Below the pieces are notes generated by a model. It did not search any database and had not been told where the DNA came from. It saw nothing but the letters and a program-made list of their open reading frames with translations. Positions 21,110 through 31,848 of a stretch of 64,000 bases of DNA are shown piece after piece (the first letter of the stretch is position 1; each line of letters opens with the position of its first letter). The DNA is from Cladocopium goreaui (lineage: Eukaryota > Sar > Dinophyceae > Suessiales > Symbiodiniaceae), in assembly GCA_947184155.2 (NCBI GenBank), contig CAMXCT020001779.1:780956-844955 (forward strand). The letters are read 5' to 3'. The translations under genes and the position numbers were made by a program.

Positions 21110-21870
21110 CAGCAATCGCCCCTTGATGAAGACCGCGCTGGCCACAAGGGTTCCAACCTGAGGCAAGGGTGCTGCAGTGGCTATTCCCAGACTAGATTGG
21201 AGTAAGACCCTGGCCTCTGCCAAGTGCATTGAATTTCCAAGAAGTCCAATCACCCCCTTCTCCGTGAGCCCGCCAAACTTGCTGTCACTGGTGTGGCCAA
21301 ACAGAGCCGCCAGCTGGGCAGCAGTCAACTCCCGCCCCATGGCAAACAGCCAAAGAGAACTGGAGGTGCATAACGTTGGGATGATCCCATCATTGCGCCT
21401 AAAGTCATGCCATGGCAAAACGACCACTTCTTCTAAGTTGGACATGTTTCACCATTAAAAAAGTTTCCAGGTTTGAATGGAATGTAGGCAGGGCACATTT
21501 GAGTACGGTTGATGGCTTGGCTCTTGTCCAACACCAGTAAGGAGCTTGCCATGGAATCACTGTGGTAGGACATGATGTTCAAAAGATTCCGCTCACGAGG
21601 GGAGGAAGGGGCTTTTGTGCCTGACATTTCCAACGCCTCACAGTAGGTGACTTTCTCAATTTCATTTGCCAACACCACATGGGAAAGGTTCTTCAACAGG
21701 TATTCCGTGTGCAGGGAACGCCATTTGCATGTCAGACCTGGGCTCCCCTTTGCACCACGGCATTCCGGGCACTTGCATGGGTGTGTCTCACACACCGAGT
21801 TTGGATCCAGGGTGCACCGACAGCGCACTCGGAGCACTGAGACCATCGGAATGGTGTGCCTTGGCGCCAG
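21110..21870 (-). CDS. Methyltransferase C-terminal exons: Cys-rich insert and motif X
   Basis: Exon 21465-21870 opens with a Cys-rich cluster (RCRCTLDPNSVCETHPCKC, then PECRGAKGS), probably metal-binding and lying where the target-recognition region is expected. It continues EKVTYCEALEMSGTKAPSS. Exon 21110-21440 reads IPTLCTSSSLWLFAMGRELT, LAALFGHTSDSKFGGL and LLGNSMHLAEARVLLQSSL, the closing motif X. Confidence 0.65.
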
Positions 21871-24229
21871 ATGCATGGCATCACTGGGCATCACTACCGT
21901 CATGTGATGTCGCGGCATCATGTCATGTCATGCCATGCCTCATTTCAATTCATGCCATGCCTCATGTCATGTCATCATGCCATGCCATCACGTCATGTCA
22001 TCATGCCATGCCGGGCGTGCCGTCATGACATGCCATTACGTCATGCCATGATGTCATGCCATGATGTCATGCACTTGCAAGTTACCCTCGGCAGTGGTCC
22101 CGTAGCACTTGCAAAAACAAATTATCGAAGGAATCTAGTCACAGTATGTCCCAGTCTACGTCAGGCTTTAAGCCCAGGAAGGTCATGTAGTCCCTGACAG
22201 GAGCGGTCTCGATCTTGATCTTCTCACAAACATTGGTCAACTTTTCATGCAGCATTCCATTGTCCAAAGGGAATGCTAAGGTCTTGAGCAAGCCGATCAC
22301 ATAGAACCTGTGACACCATTTTGGAAGCCGGCTTTAAAAAAAATGACATGCCATGCCAGGACATGCCATGTGCAAAGAATCCTTATGACATCCTTCATGC
22401 CTCGGACGCAACATCGGAAAATTGAAGTGCGTGGGGCTTCGGTTACGCATGATGGTAAAAACATAATCTGGCAAATAATTGTTCATATAGTCCACCATTG
22501 CATCAAGGTCATTGTTGCCACTGCCACTGGCTTCATCGGATGTGTGCCCCTGAGCCACACTGGAGACCTGAGCAAGACAGGCTGTACTTTAAAGGTGGCT
22601 GTGTCTATGTGTTTTTGCACACGCTCTCATTAGCACCAACCAAGCGCTTACGTGTATGGGGCCCTGGCACACTCAAGACCAAACACTTGAGGTTTTTTCA
22701 GCTTGATTGTCAAGATGGCCGTGAAAAAGGGCTTGGAATTCTCATCCTCGAATCCTTCCCGCTTCCCACGCCTGGAAAGCGAACCTAAATATGCTTTGCT
22801 ATTTTTCACATGGCCACATGACCTAACATGGCAAGTCATGACAGCCTATCATGCCCTAGCAAACCTTTTCATTCACATGGTTATGACAGACTATCATGTC
22901 CTTGGTGGGCGGAGGATGCTAAACTATTTATTCACATGACCACATGCAACCGAAAATATGGCAATGTATGACAGCGTCTCATGCTCGAGCATGTCACGGG
23001 GAAAGCATGTAACATGTCATGTCAAGTTAAGGAAACCCAACCTGCTCCATGGTGTACACGGAAATCCGGCCACGTAGATATCAAAGTCTGGCATTTCTGA
23101 GAACCCGTTCTCTGTGCTTTCCAACACCTTCTGATCTTCGCTAAGGCATCTGGAAACCATGTCTGTTGTCAACCACATATGCTCATTCAGTTCCCGGTAG
23201 TTCCTCTCCAGAAACTTTCGGGCATTGGTGTCTTTCTCCTCATCCATTTGTCGAAACATGATTGTAACAAAAGTTTCTCATAAATTGATAATTGGAGGGA
23301 CAGAACGATAACATACAATTGGACTAATCAAAGGTCCAAATGTTCAAAGGTCCAAGTGTTCTTTGTCAAATTGTTAGAACTATGAATTCCAATGCAGTGA
23401 AACATGTTTCGTATGTTGCAGGCACTCATGGAAGTATGAAAACGATCCATCAACAGGCGTGAAATCCTTGACCATCCGATGTTACGTTTGCATGTTCCAA
23501 CATCTATGTTGGGTCTATGACATCCTCCCATCATGAACAAGACCAAGGTTCGCAAGCTCCAACCAAGAATGCTTGGAAGCTGATTCTGTTGTTTGAAGCT
23601 TCGGACAAAGCACGAAACACTTGCCTCACTATCAGAAAGCATTTCTCCAGTCACATTGAATACCGGTTACAACATGGGGAAATAATCTTGACATACTTCG
23701 GCAAGACAAACATCCAATCCGAGGGACTTCAGGGCCAGAGTTTCCGAGCTCATGCCGGCGCAATCCGACCAAACATTAAAGACTAACATGTCCTGCATGA
23801 GACCAATGCTTTGCCCCCAAACATGAGCATGCATGAATCCCCAAACTCCAAAATTGGCATGCACAGCAACGTACCGTACATTAGAAGTATTGATTCAACT
23901 TTTATGTTGACAGCAAAATAAACCCTTTCCTCCATTTCCAAGGTGGGGTTTTTGTTCGCCACCAGCTCTGCCAAAGATTGGCACCATGGTGGTGCCGACA
24001 TCTCTCCAGACCACATGTAGGCAGCATCTTCTTTGTGGTCCTGTGCTCAAGAAAAGCCATGATTCGTGAATTTAGAGGATTTGTTACACCACTCCTTGTC
24101 ATGTTTGCTTGCCCTTGCCAGCTGGGCCCCTTCCCCAGCCAGTGACGAAGCACCCCGCGGGGCCCGTGCTGACTTTGCTTTGGCCACAGCCGCAGGTCGG
24201 CGAAGGGGCTTGGCTGCTGGACGCTTCAT
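21110..24229 (-). CDS. DNA (cytosine-5) methyltransferase, multi-exon
   Basis: The gene starts at ATG 24229 (MKRPAAKPLRRPAAVAKAKS, a basic tail). Exons are approximately 24060-24229, 23915-24045, 23670-23790, 23035-23262, 22655-22790, 22375-22570, 22145-22312, 21465-21870 and 21110-21440. Visible conserved motifs in order are I (VWSDCAGMSSETLALKSLG), IV with the catalytic Cys (VAGFPCTPWSR), VI (FGLECA, Glu kept), VIII (RFYVIGLL) and X (LLGNSMHLAEARVL). Such enzymes transfer a methyl group from SAM to cytosine C5. The PCTPWS form and this setting recall the methyltransferases reported in dinoflagellate retrotransposons. No reverse transcriptase or integrase is visible here. Introns are CATG-rich. 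All catalytic motifs look intact. Confidence 0.78.
21895..22085. repeat. CATG repeat (TCATGCCATGCC-type)
   Basis: An intron of the methyltransferase gene, made of TCATGCCATGCC, TCATGTCATC and TCATGCCATGATG words in irregular order. Confidence 0.65.
22145..22790 (-). CDS. Methyltransferase exons with motifs VI and VIII
   Basis: Exon 22655-22790 reads RRGKREGFEDENSKPFFTAI and KPQVFGLECA (motif VI, ENV replaced by ECA with the Glu kept). Exon 22375-22570 reads DAMVDYMNNYLPDYVFTIM and FNFPMLRPR. Exon 22145-22312 begins RFYVIGLLKTLAFPLDNGM (motif VIII) and ends FLGLKPDVDWDIL. The order and spacing match the C5-methyltransferase core. Confidence 0.7.
23035..23262 (-). CDS. Methyltransferase exon with the catalytic PC motif
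   Basis: It runs from DEEKDTNARKFLERNYRE through a helix to FDIYVAGFPCTPWSRLG. The Pro-Cys dipeptide is the C5-methyltransferase nucleophile motif IV. The frame stops shortly after WSRLG, consistent with a donor there. Confidence 0.75.
23670..23790 (-). CDS. Methyltransferase exon with SAM-binding motif I
   Basis: FNVWSDCAGMSSETLALKSL followed by GLDVCLAEVCQD matches the D-x-F-x-G-x-G-type motif I in a variant form (SDCAGMSSE) and the acidic residue at the end of the second strand (AEV). The next exon supplies ARKFLERNY, the 'R.fl..N' helix expected after motif II. Confidence 0.7.
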
Positions 24230-25138
24230 GTTTCAAATTTCTAACAGTCAAACCCAAATGTCTATAATAAATTATAAGTTGGCATGGCATCATGATGGCA
24301 ACATGACATGACATGACAAGATGGCAACATGATAACATGACAAGATGGCAACATGACAAGTCCAACATAACATGACAAGATGGCAACATGATAACATGAC
24401 AGCCAACGATGTTGTGACAGCATGGCAACATGACAACACAACAGCACTGCTACCTTCTAGCATGACAGCAATTATGCCAATTGCCAGCAATGCCATGTCA
24501 AGGTCTCCGTGTCAACACATGACAAGTACTGTAAATTACAAAGGCAAGGTGGGTGGGAAGCACCTAAATCTGTGGTGTATCCTCAGTCACACAACCTGTG
24601 GCTAGCAAAAAGCCTATACATCGCCCATGCGTGAGTGTTATAAAGATGAGTTTCAGCGGTCACCAATGTTGGTTGTTCATGGCTATTGCTGGTTGTATGT
24701 TTTTTTTTCAAAAGGTGACAGCGCATAAACCCTGCCAATCTGAGCACAGGAACTCAAAGGCAACTTGCTTTCACCTGGCACAGGCTTGTTAGCATGTTGC
24801 TGGCATGTCATGCTTGATAAGTTGTTCATCGTAGATATCTGAATGTTGAAATATCATTCCAGAGTCATTCTATGCCTATAGCATCGTCATGCAATGTCAA
24901 ACATGAGTCAGACATGACATACCGGCTCATCGTGTCATTATGTCAAGCCTTTTTTTTAAGGCATGGCGGTCCGGGTTCACTTCATCGTTTATCTACCGGC
25001 ACTACATGATCTTGCGCAATCCTAGAAATCATGATAGAAGGAGCCGTTTGAAATTTTGAAACATGAGCCTGAATGGGATTATCTACCTGTGCAGCCCCCT
25101 TCTATTTGTTCAAGCTATGGCAAAGGGGCTCTCTCACT
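24230..25138. other. CATG-rich spacer between methyltransferase and ASCH-like genes
   Basis: 24290-24450 carries GCAACATGACAAGATGGCAA-type repeats with a 17-20 base period. 24450-25138 has scattered CATG words and no convincing coding frame. It is presumably the intergenic 5' region of the methyltransferase. Confidence 0.5.
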
Positions 25139-25690
25139 TCAACGCTCCATTATCTCGTTCACCTCCTCAACCTCATCATGATGGACCGTGATGTCCAGAG
25201 TCACTGGGTCCTTGATCCATCCCAGCATTGACCTTGTTGGAAACCTTCCATCGACCACGATTTCATTCACGAGCTTGACGTACTTCTTGACGGGCCAGCC
25301 ATACAATGGCTTCTCAAAGTTCCAATCACAGCCAATCCCGAACTTCAAATCAGGAATCCTGTGCTTTCCCCAATCCTGCTGAAACTGCTCCCTGTTCGTG
25401 TACTCCACCACCTTTGACTCATCGAACTGGACAATGCCGACAACGAGAGTGATGTCATTGGCACTGGCCTTTGTCTTGACTATCCACATGCATGAGGCCA
25501 TGCCATGGGTTCCAAGATTGTACTTTCTCACGTCCATGGTCTTGAATCCCTCCACCAGTCATTATGCAAATGGCGGCCTGACATTCAACCCTTTGAAGGT
25601 AGCCGACATGTCTCTCGTGCCTGGCAACTCCAACGTCTCGTCAGAGAGGTAGCCGACATCATTGTCCATGACACTAGCTGGACGCTTCAT
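25139..25690 (-). CDS. ASCH/PUA-like domain gene, possibly frame-broken
   Basis: An ATG at 25690 gives MKRPASVMDNDVGYLSDETL and GLNVRPPFA, then a TAA TGA. A second frame from about 25555 gives VRKYNLGTHGMASCMWIVKT, VVGIVQFDESKVVEY, WGKHRIPDLKFG and PLYGWPVKKYVKLVNEIVV, ending at 25139. The pattern (R..Y.LG, IVG.V.F..S, H.I, YGW.V..V) matches an ASCH-type beta barrel seen in many dinoflagellate proteins, which bind nucleic acid or modified nucleotides. The two parts are adjacent but out of frame, so there is either a very short unusual intron near 25556-25565 or a frameshift. Confidence 0.55.
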
Positions 25691-25779
25691 GGATCGTCTG
25701 TGGCGATTATTGAAAGCGTATCAAACCTAAGTTTTGGGCACAGCTACAAACAGAAACAACCAGTGAAAATCATGAATCA

Positions 25780-26218
25780 TGACATTTCATGCCACACCGT
25801 GTCATGCCATACCATGTCATTCCATGCCGCAGGATGTCATGCCATGCCATGCCATGCCGTACCATGCCATGCCACTCCATGCCATGCCGCTCATGTCATG
25901 CCATGCCATGTCATTCCATGTCATTCAGTCAAACCATGTCAACTATGCCATGCCACTCCATGCTATGTCACTCATGTCATGCCATGCCATGAGATTCCAT
26001 GTCATTCAGTCAAACCATGTTCCATGCTATGTCACTCATGTTATGCCATGCCATGAGATTCCATGTCATTCATGAAAGCCATGTCAACCATGCCATGCCA
26101 TGCCACTGTTGTGCCATGCCATGAGATTCCATGTCATTCATGGAAGTCATGTCAACCATGCCATGCCATGCCACTCCATGCTATGTCATCCCATGTCGCA
26201 CACGTCATGTCATGCCAA
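25780..26218. repeat. CATG repeat with ~60-bp higher-order units
   Basis: Blocks of CATGCCATGCCACTCCATGC and GAGATTCCATGTCATTCA-type sequence recur five or six times with small indels. There is no coding signal. Confidence 0.7.
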
Positions 26219-26223
26219 GTCCT

Positions 26224-26325
26224 GCCAGGCCTCTCGCAGAGTTTCAATGGTTTTGGCCTCCGGATGTAATGGGGAACGCAAAAGGCTGACTACTGCTGCG
26301 CATTGCTGCGCAAGTTTACGTATAT
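26224..26325 (-). CDS. Short exon, unrecognised
   Basis: The frame reads KLAQQCAAVVSLLRSPLHPE followed by AKTIETLREAW, a coherent amphipathic segment between CATG-rich sequences. It is likely an internal exon of the gene whose Pro-rich exon lies at 26969-27412. Confidence 0.45.
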
Positions 26326-26968
26326 GTCACTCATGATTCAGCAAATGTGGCATGGAGCCCCGTAGAAGTCATTTTAAAACTCATGAAGCCAATCACAGCT
26401 TGCAACTTGTCAGTCAGCTGTTGATGTCAATAAAATAAAGGTTCGCATGGCCTATGATTGGTATCCTGTATTTTCAAATAAACTTGAGGTTCAAATTGCT
26501 TTAGGAGCAGTTCATGATAATAGCCTAGCATGGATTATGCGTGGACTGATTTTGTTTGTGAATCATGCTTCAACACATGAAAACGAGGCCTCAAAGTGAG
26601 CAGCACTAGCACCTGACATTTATGGAACGCCCATTTTAAAGTACTGCCACATCAGCAAATGAGAACCAGGATGAACCAGGAATCGGCATCGCATGCATGG
26701 CATCCAGAAGCAGCCAACCATTTCTTCTCATGTGCTATACTGAGGTCACATTCATGGCTTATGATGAAACACATGACAGGCTAACTGTAGAAACATGCCA
26801 GGGCTACAATGCTTTTCCAGACCTGGGTAGGTCAAATTACACCCTCACAAAAAGCATGGCACTTTGAGGATTTAACAACCGACCCCTTAATTCAAACTCA
26901 GTACGGCCGGGCCGATCCCGTCCCCCCCCCTCCGATTTCGGTGGTAGTGGTCGGAGTATGTGTGCCGG
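26326..26968. other. Spacer, nothing recognised
   Basis: Mixed sequence with few CATG words. A C-run (CCCCCCCCTCC) lies near 26926. No gene or repeat identified. Confidence 0.4.
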
Positions 26969-27412
26969 TCATTCTGTCAGAGGGCGTCGTGCGCTGGGTG
27001 GTGGATTGATCATCCCTTGAAACACTTTAGCAGCCGCCACAGGTGCTCCCGGAACCTTGTGAACCACCGCAGGTGGTGGCACCGGAGGCATCATGGGAGC
27101 TGTCACAGGTGGTTCCGCTGTCACAGGTGGCTCCGGCGGAAACGGAAACTTGTGAGCTGGCGGTGGAGGCAAAACAGTCAAAGGAGGAACATCCGCACCA
27201 CCAAGCGAAATCCCAGTCGCCGAAGGAACAGGGGTAGACGAAGGCACAGGGGTAGACGAAGGGAAAGGGGTAGACGTAGGAACAGGGGTAGACGTAGGAA
27301 CAGCTGGAGGAGCAGGAATTGCCGGAGCGGAAGACTCAGGGAGAGATTCAGATCCCGAACTCGGCGTTGCCTGCGCCTTCTGCAGGCACAACTCAAGCAA
27401 AGGTCCACGCAT
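26969..27412 (-). CDS. Proline-rich exon
   Basis: It begins at ATG 27412 as MRGPLLELCLQKAQATPSSG and becomes Pro/Ala/Val/Ser/Thr-rich with a six-residue PVPTST/PVPSST repeat (encoded by a near-perfect 18-bp GGGGTAGACGAAGGAACA-type tandem at about 27228-27302), then PPPPAHKFPFPPEPP. The stop is at 26969. It is a flexible linker-type region; the gene identity is unknown. Confidence 0.5.
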   Translation of the reverse strand: MRGPLLELCLQKAQATPSSGSESLPESSAPAIPAPPAVPTSTPVPTSTPFPSSTPVPSSTPVPSATGISLGGADVPPLTVLPPPPAHKFPFPPEPPVTAEPPVTAPMMPPVPPPAVVHKVPGAPVAAAKVFQGMINPPPSARRPLTE

Positions 27413-27711
27413 GCTTGACTCCCAACCTCAACAGCGGATGGCCCATGAGTGAGACAGGATCCTTACATTCAAACCCACCTTCATGACAAGGCATGCCATG
27501 ACTCATCATGGACGTGTCAAAAACACATGAGCACTTCAAGATTCTCATGATGACCCAGCATGACCACTTCCAAGATTCAACAACAAATCAAGAACTACCA
27601 TTTCATGCCATGGCGTACCAAAAGGAATATGAAAATTCAAAAGATTATTATTAATTAATGTTGTCGTCCATATTTTTTAAAGATTGCCACAACAATCACA
27701 GGCCTAGTATG

Positions 27712-27860
27712 TTAAATTGAAATACATGCCAAAAAATATCCGACGAAGGCTCGGTACCACAGTCCTTTGCGCTGATTCTGGCCCAAACTCGGAAAGTACA
27801 CCTCAACGTCCTGAGTAAAATGGCTGATGTATCCAAAGATAGTACCTCGGAGCATTGATG
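27712..27860 (-). CDS. Small terminal exon, unrecognised
   Basis: The frame reads LRGTIFGYISHFTQDVEVYF, then PSLGQNQRKGLWYRAFVGYF and LACISI, and stops at 27712. The end is hydrophobic. An ATG exists at its start (27854), but an upstream exon at 28.4 kb suggests it is a last exon. Confidence 0.45.
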
Positions 27861-28009
27861 GTCAGTACCATCAGTATCATCACTGCAATGGACATGCCAG
27901 CCATGTCCAGCCGTGGTGTCACATGCCATGTCACACGTCTTTCATGCCCCCATCATGCCCCCATAATGCCATTTCAATTTAGGCGCCATGTCATGCCACC
28001 ACATCCCAA

Positions 28010-28165
28010 GTCATGCCATCAAATGCCATGTCATGCCATCAAATGCCATGTCATGCCATCAAATGCCATGTCATGCCATCAAATGCCATCAAATGCCATG
28101 TCATGCCATCAAATGCCATGTCATGCCATCAAATGCCATGTCATGCCATCAAATGCAATGCCATG
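28010..28165. repeat. 20-bp array ATGCCATCAAATGCCATGTC
   Basis: About seven copies of the 20-base unit, one with an internal 10-base doubling (CATCAAATGC). It lies in an intron or spacer. Confidence 0.85.
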
Positions 28166-28381
28166 TTTTGCCATGTCTTTGCAAGTCACGTGTATGTCAA
28201 ACATGCCAAGCTTGAGAACAAGTGGCACACCAAGGCAACACTTCGGTGACAACCCCAACTGCACCAGATAATGAGCTTCACCTTCCTGCCAGAAGCCGCC
28301 ATGGACCTTAAAACGGGCACCAGTGTTATAAGACCTTGAAGACCCATAGATCCCAAACAAATATATATTTCTGGGTTTGCC

Positions 28382-28500
28382 TGCCGTCAAGGGGCAATAC
28401 GGTTTTGGCCACATTCTTCGCCCACTTCACCACCTCAGGATAGTCTTCCATCAGCTTGTTTTGAACGAAGTCATCCAAGCCAGTGTTCTTCTCGCTTGTC
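28382..28500 (-). CDS. Exon, unrecognised
   Basis: EKNTGLDDFVQNKLMEDYPE followed by VVKWAKNVAKTVLPLDGR is a clean helical segment on the minus strand. Together with 28935-29095 and 27712-27860 it may form one gene. Confidence 0.5.
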
Positions 28501-28659
28501 TTCGCGAGGAAGTCTCAGGATTCAATGGCCAGCAAATCAGTACTGACCATGGTCGTGCTAAGGCATGTTGTGTCATGCATGTCATGCATGCCACTTATGC
28601 TCATGCCACCTGATGTCATGTCATGTCATCCTAACAACTCATGGCAAGTCATATCATTG

Positions 28660-28905
28660 TGTCAAACCGTGCCATGCCATGCCATGTCATCATGTCAAAC
28701 CATGCCATGTCATCATGTCAAACCATGCCATGTCATCATGTCAAACCATGCCATGTCATCATGTCAAACCATGCCATGTCATCATGTCAAACCATGCCAT
28801 GTCATCATGTCAAACCATGCCATGTCATCATGTCAAACCATGCCATGTCATCATGTCAAACCATGCCATGTCATCATGTCAAACCATGCCATGTCATCCA
28901 ACACA
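28660..28905. repeat. 23-bp array CATGTCAAACCATGCCATGT
   Basis: About ten nearly perfect copies of CATGTCAAACCATGCCATGT plus CAT, starting near 28676 and ending near 28895. This is the most homogeneous of the CATG arrays. Confidence 0.88.
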
Positions 28906-28934
28906 ACCATGCAATGTCATTTCAGGATACGATG

Positions 28935-29095
28935 AGGGAAGAGAGTGTCCGCATATACTTCCATGATGATAAAATCCTGGGGTGAAGTTCTTGGAGGTAC
29001 AAGTTCTCTGCGGAAGCCTCAGGCGCTCCAATGAAAATGACATGACCGTGTGTATTGGCCCCAAAGTCATGCACATGATTGCGGTGCCCAACCTA
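28935..29095 (-). CDS. Exon, unrecognised
   Basis: The frame reads VGHRNHVHDFGANTHGHVIF, then IGAPEASAENLYLQELHPRI and a short basic helix. The GHVIFIGAP segment looks like a buried strand leading to a nucleotide-binding-type loop, but I cannot name the family. Confidence 0.45.
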
Positions 29096-30029
29096 GATAT
29101 CAGATCATCACACAGCATATCCTAGCACATGCAAAAACAAGCAACCATGGCACAACGCCACCCAAAAAGAAGTAAGTTCGCCCCCACCCCGTTTGGAAGT
29201 TGAGCACCAAGGCACCGTCAGTTGAGTCCCCCCTCAGTGACCATACGCACTGTCACATCCCGTCAATACTTGCCGAACAAGAGTCCATGCTACAGGTCAT
29301 GTGACAGCTCATGTGACAGGTCATGCTACACTGTTACAGTTCATGTGACATGGTCATGTCAGGTCATTAGTCAATGGCAATTGCAAATCAAGCTACGGTC
29401 CCTGAAATCCACGGTACTCAAACTTGCGACCGCATGCAATGAGTTGGATATTCCCGTAGATAGCCCCAGTGGAACCAGCCGCCATCGAAGACGTGAAAGA
29501 ACTTTGCTCTTAGTCAACGTACACGGCCAACAGTGAAACAAAGATGAACAGTCACAAATCAGTGACATGTACTTTCCTGTTTTTCATCATTTTATGATCC
29601 CTGAAACTCTGAGAATTGTTAGAATCAACACATCAACCCAAGATTGCATAAAAGCCTGTTGGGCCTGTTGAGCCGAATGGCGTGGCGGGGTCGCAGCAGG
29701 ATTACAGTACAACATCATTGCGGTCATACATGTGGGCATACACAAATGCTGCGGGCATACTGCGGTCATACATGTGGGCATTGCAGGGGTACACAAATGA
29801 CATCCGTGTGTACAGTACAACATCTGCGGCCCCAATGTAGAGGTTTGTTTTCTGCTTTACCCAAGGCCTGACATGGCAGCACAGTCAGCATAAGGAAGTG
29901 CATCATCTGAGAGGAAGCAGCTGTTCGTCTGAAGCACGTGCAGGTGCCTTCAATTGCTTTCAGTCCAGCCCTTGTAATTTCCACTTGGGACCTTGTAACC
30001 TACATCTATAATAAAATGATGTAAAATGC
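29096..30029. other. Right edge of the CATG domain and spacer
   Basis: The last CATG-dense stretch is about 29280-29370 (CAGGTCATGTGACAGCTCATG-like). 29380-29520 is open in several frames on both strands but not decisively coding. 29700-29825 holds GCGGTCATACATGTGGGCAT-type direct repeats. No gene called. Confidence 0.45.
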
Positions 30030-31362
30030 TCAGAAGTCAGGCACACGGGCTGCCACAGCCTCCGAAGAGCTAAATCTCGGGAATTTGGGGTTGTGGCTGG
30101 CAGATACAGTCAGTTGTTCTTTGACCCAGGCCCAAAGGTGGCTACGTTGCTGCAACCCAGACTTGCAAGGCATTGCGCTCAAGAACGAGAGGGCAAACAA
30201 AAACACAGGGGAGCCAAAATGAGATCTTATAGGTCGGAAAAACGAATCCAAACACCACACTCACAAAAGAAAACCCAAGAAAACTTATTCAAATCAGCAT
30301 GCCGGTCATCATCCTTTCCGGGGTTGTGGCTTTTAATCCGTAATCCGTCAAGACCACAATCCGAAACTTTGTAATCCGTAATCTGGCTAATGATTCAGGA
30401 TTGCGTTTGATGAGGCCAGATTTAATATTGACATATTCTGGGAATATATAATAATATTTTTTAAAAAACAAATACTATATTTATGTATTGATATAGAATA
30501 TATAACATGATATACATATAACATCATATAACGGTCTTCAATTTCCTTTTTGGAATTTCATGATTCATAAATCATGACTCATGACTCATGATATTCATTG
30601 TTACAAGTGGACTACGACTGTACAGTGTCCAACATGTTCAACTAAACGCAATAGAAGATCAAGAAACAAAGGTCTGGATTAAACCTGTCACTTCCTGCCT
30701 GCACAGCCTCGGAAAAAATCAGAAGCACATGGAAAAATGTGAAGCTAATAGAGACTAGAAATGCATCGAAATGCATACCGAAGATAGCTTGCGTCGCCAA
30801 ACAACTGTCCCTCACCTCCCTGCCAAGTTCAACATCCATCAAAACATACTTTTCGTGACATGACCTGACCATGTCCCCGTGCTTATGGTAAGCCAGGCTC
30901 AGCACCATGTCACTTCCAATATCTTCGACGACATTGACATCTCAATCTTAAGCCATGGCACGGGCATTTCTCTTTCAGATCTGTGAGTCTCTGGGAACAA
31001 CGCAGGCAGAATGCGTGATGCCGGCAAGGCTCAAGGGCGCAGCCCACCTTGGCTGCAATCAGTGTCTTGAAATGAGATGATGGCAATAGTCATATTCCAT
31101 AAATGGCACATGCTGAGGATGCCAAATATCAACATTTCAGCTGGCAGCCGGCTGCTGTCTGACAACTGGAAGTCCACAACGGAACTCCTCCCGTCACTCG
31201 CGTCCCTTTTTTCCTGAAGGCATCTCACGGCGGGCGTGAACGTCGAACCACTCGGATCCGGATGATGGAAACCATGCAGCCACTGCTTGTCGCACAGGTT
31301 GGTTGACCACGGTAAGGTAAATGTCCAACGCCTCTTCGAATGAGGTCCACGATGCACCTGCG
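30030..31362 (-). CDS. Unrecognised gene, three exon candidates
   Basis: Exon 31205-31362 reads ASWTSFEEALDIYLTVVNQP and AVAAWFPSSGSEWFDVHAR. Exon 30785-30940 reads VVEDIGSDMVLSLAYHKHGD and YVLMDVELGREVRDSCLATQ. Exon 30030-30160 reads RSHLWAWVKEQLTVSASHNP and ends in a stop after VAARVPDF. The pieces have good protein character but no family I recognise. The intervening 30420-30640 is AT-rich with a GACTCATGA-type direct repeat. Joining them is inference. Confidence 0.4.
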
Positions 31363-31848
31363 TTTCTTGTCTCTCATCTCTTGGAATTTGCATGCAGGTC
31401 TAGCATGGTCTAACTTTTTCCAGGTCCAGGTGTTTCCATTAATGAAAGTCAAGCCCAAAAAATAGACTTGGAATAAGTGTTTAACAATAATAACAACACA
31501 ATATGAGTATTTAATGTGAGTTACTGGGGAGTCACTGGGTCTACTGCACCTTTCGACGGTTGATGCTTAAGAAGATCTGAGAACCCCACTAAACTATTCA
31601 CTCATTTGAATCAATTTCTATTGGGACAGAGCCATTACCTTAATAATCTTAATATAATCCATCCCATCGGCATCCCTCGGTGCTTCTCTTTTTCCTCAGT
31701 TCAAAGTAACTGCCAGACGCATTCTCGCCTGCGGGCCAACCACCCTTGGACAAGCGTATGGAATCATAGAAGAAGGCATGTTTTGCCGCTTCTCTGCGTC
31801 AATATCAACATATTTACATACTGGAAACCATCTCGGGTAACCAACAAG
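31363..31848. other. Spacer, nothing recognised
   Basis: AT-leaning sequence between the preceding gene and the dioxygenase-like gene, with no convincing coding frame. Confidence 0.4.

Noticed and set aside
26888..26960. GC-rich patch with a C-run as a promoter or CpG island
   Set aside because: Too short, and no gene start is placed next to it.
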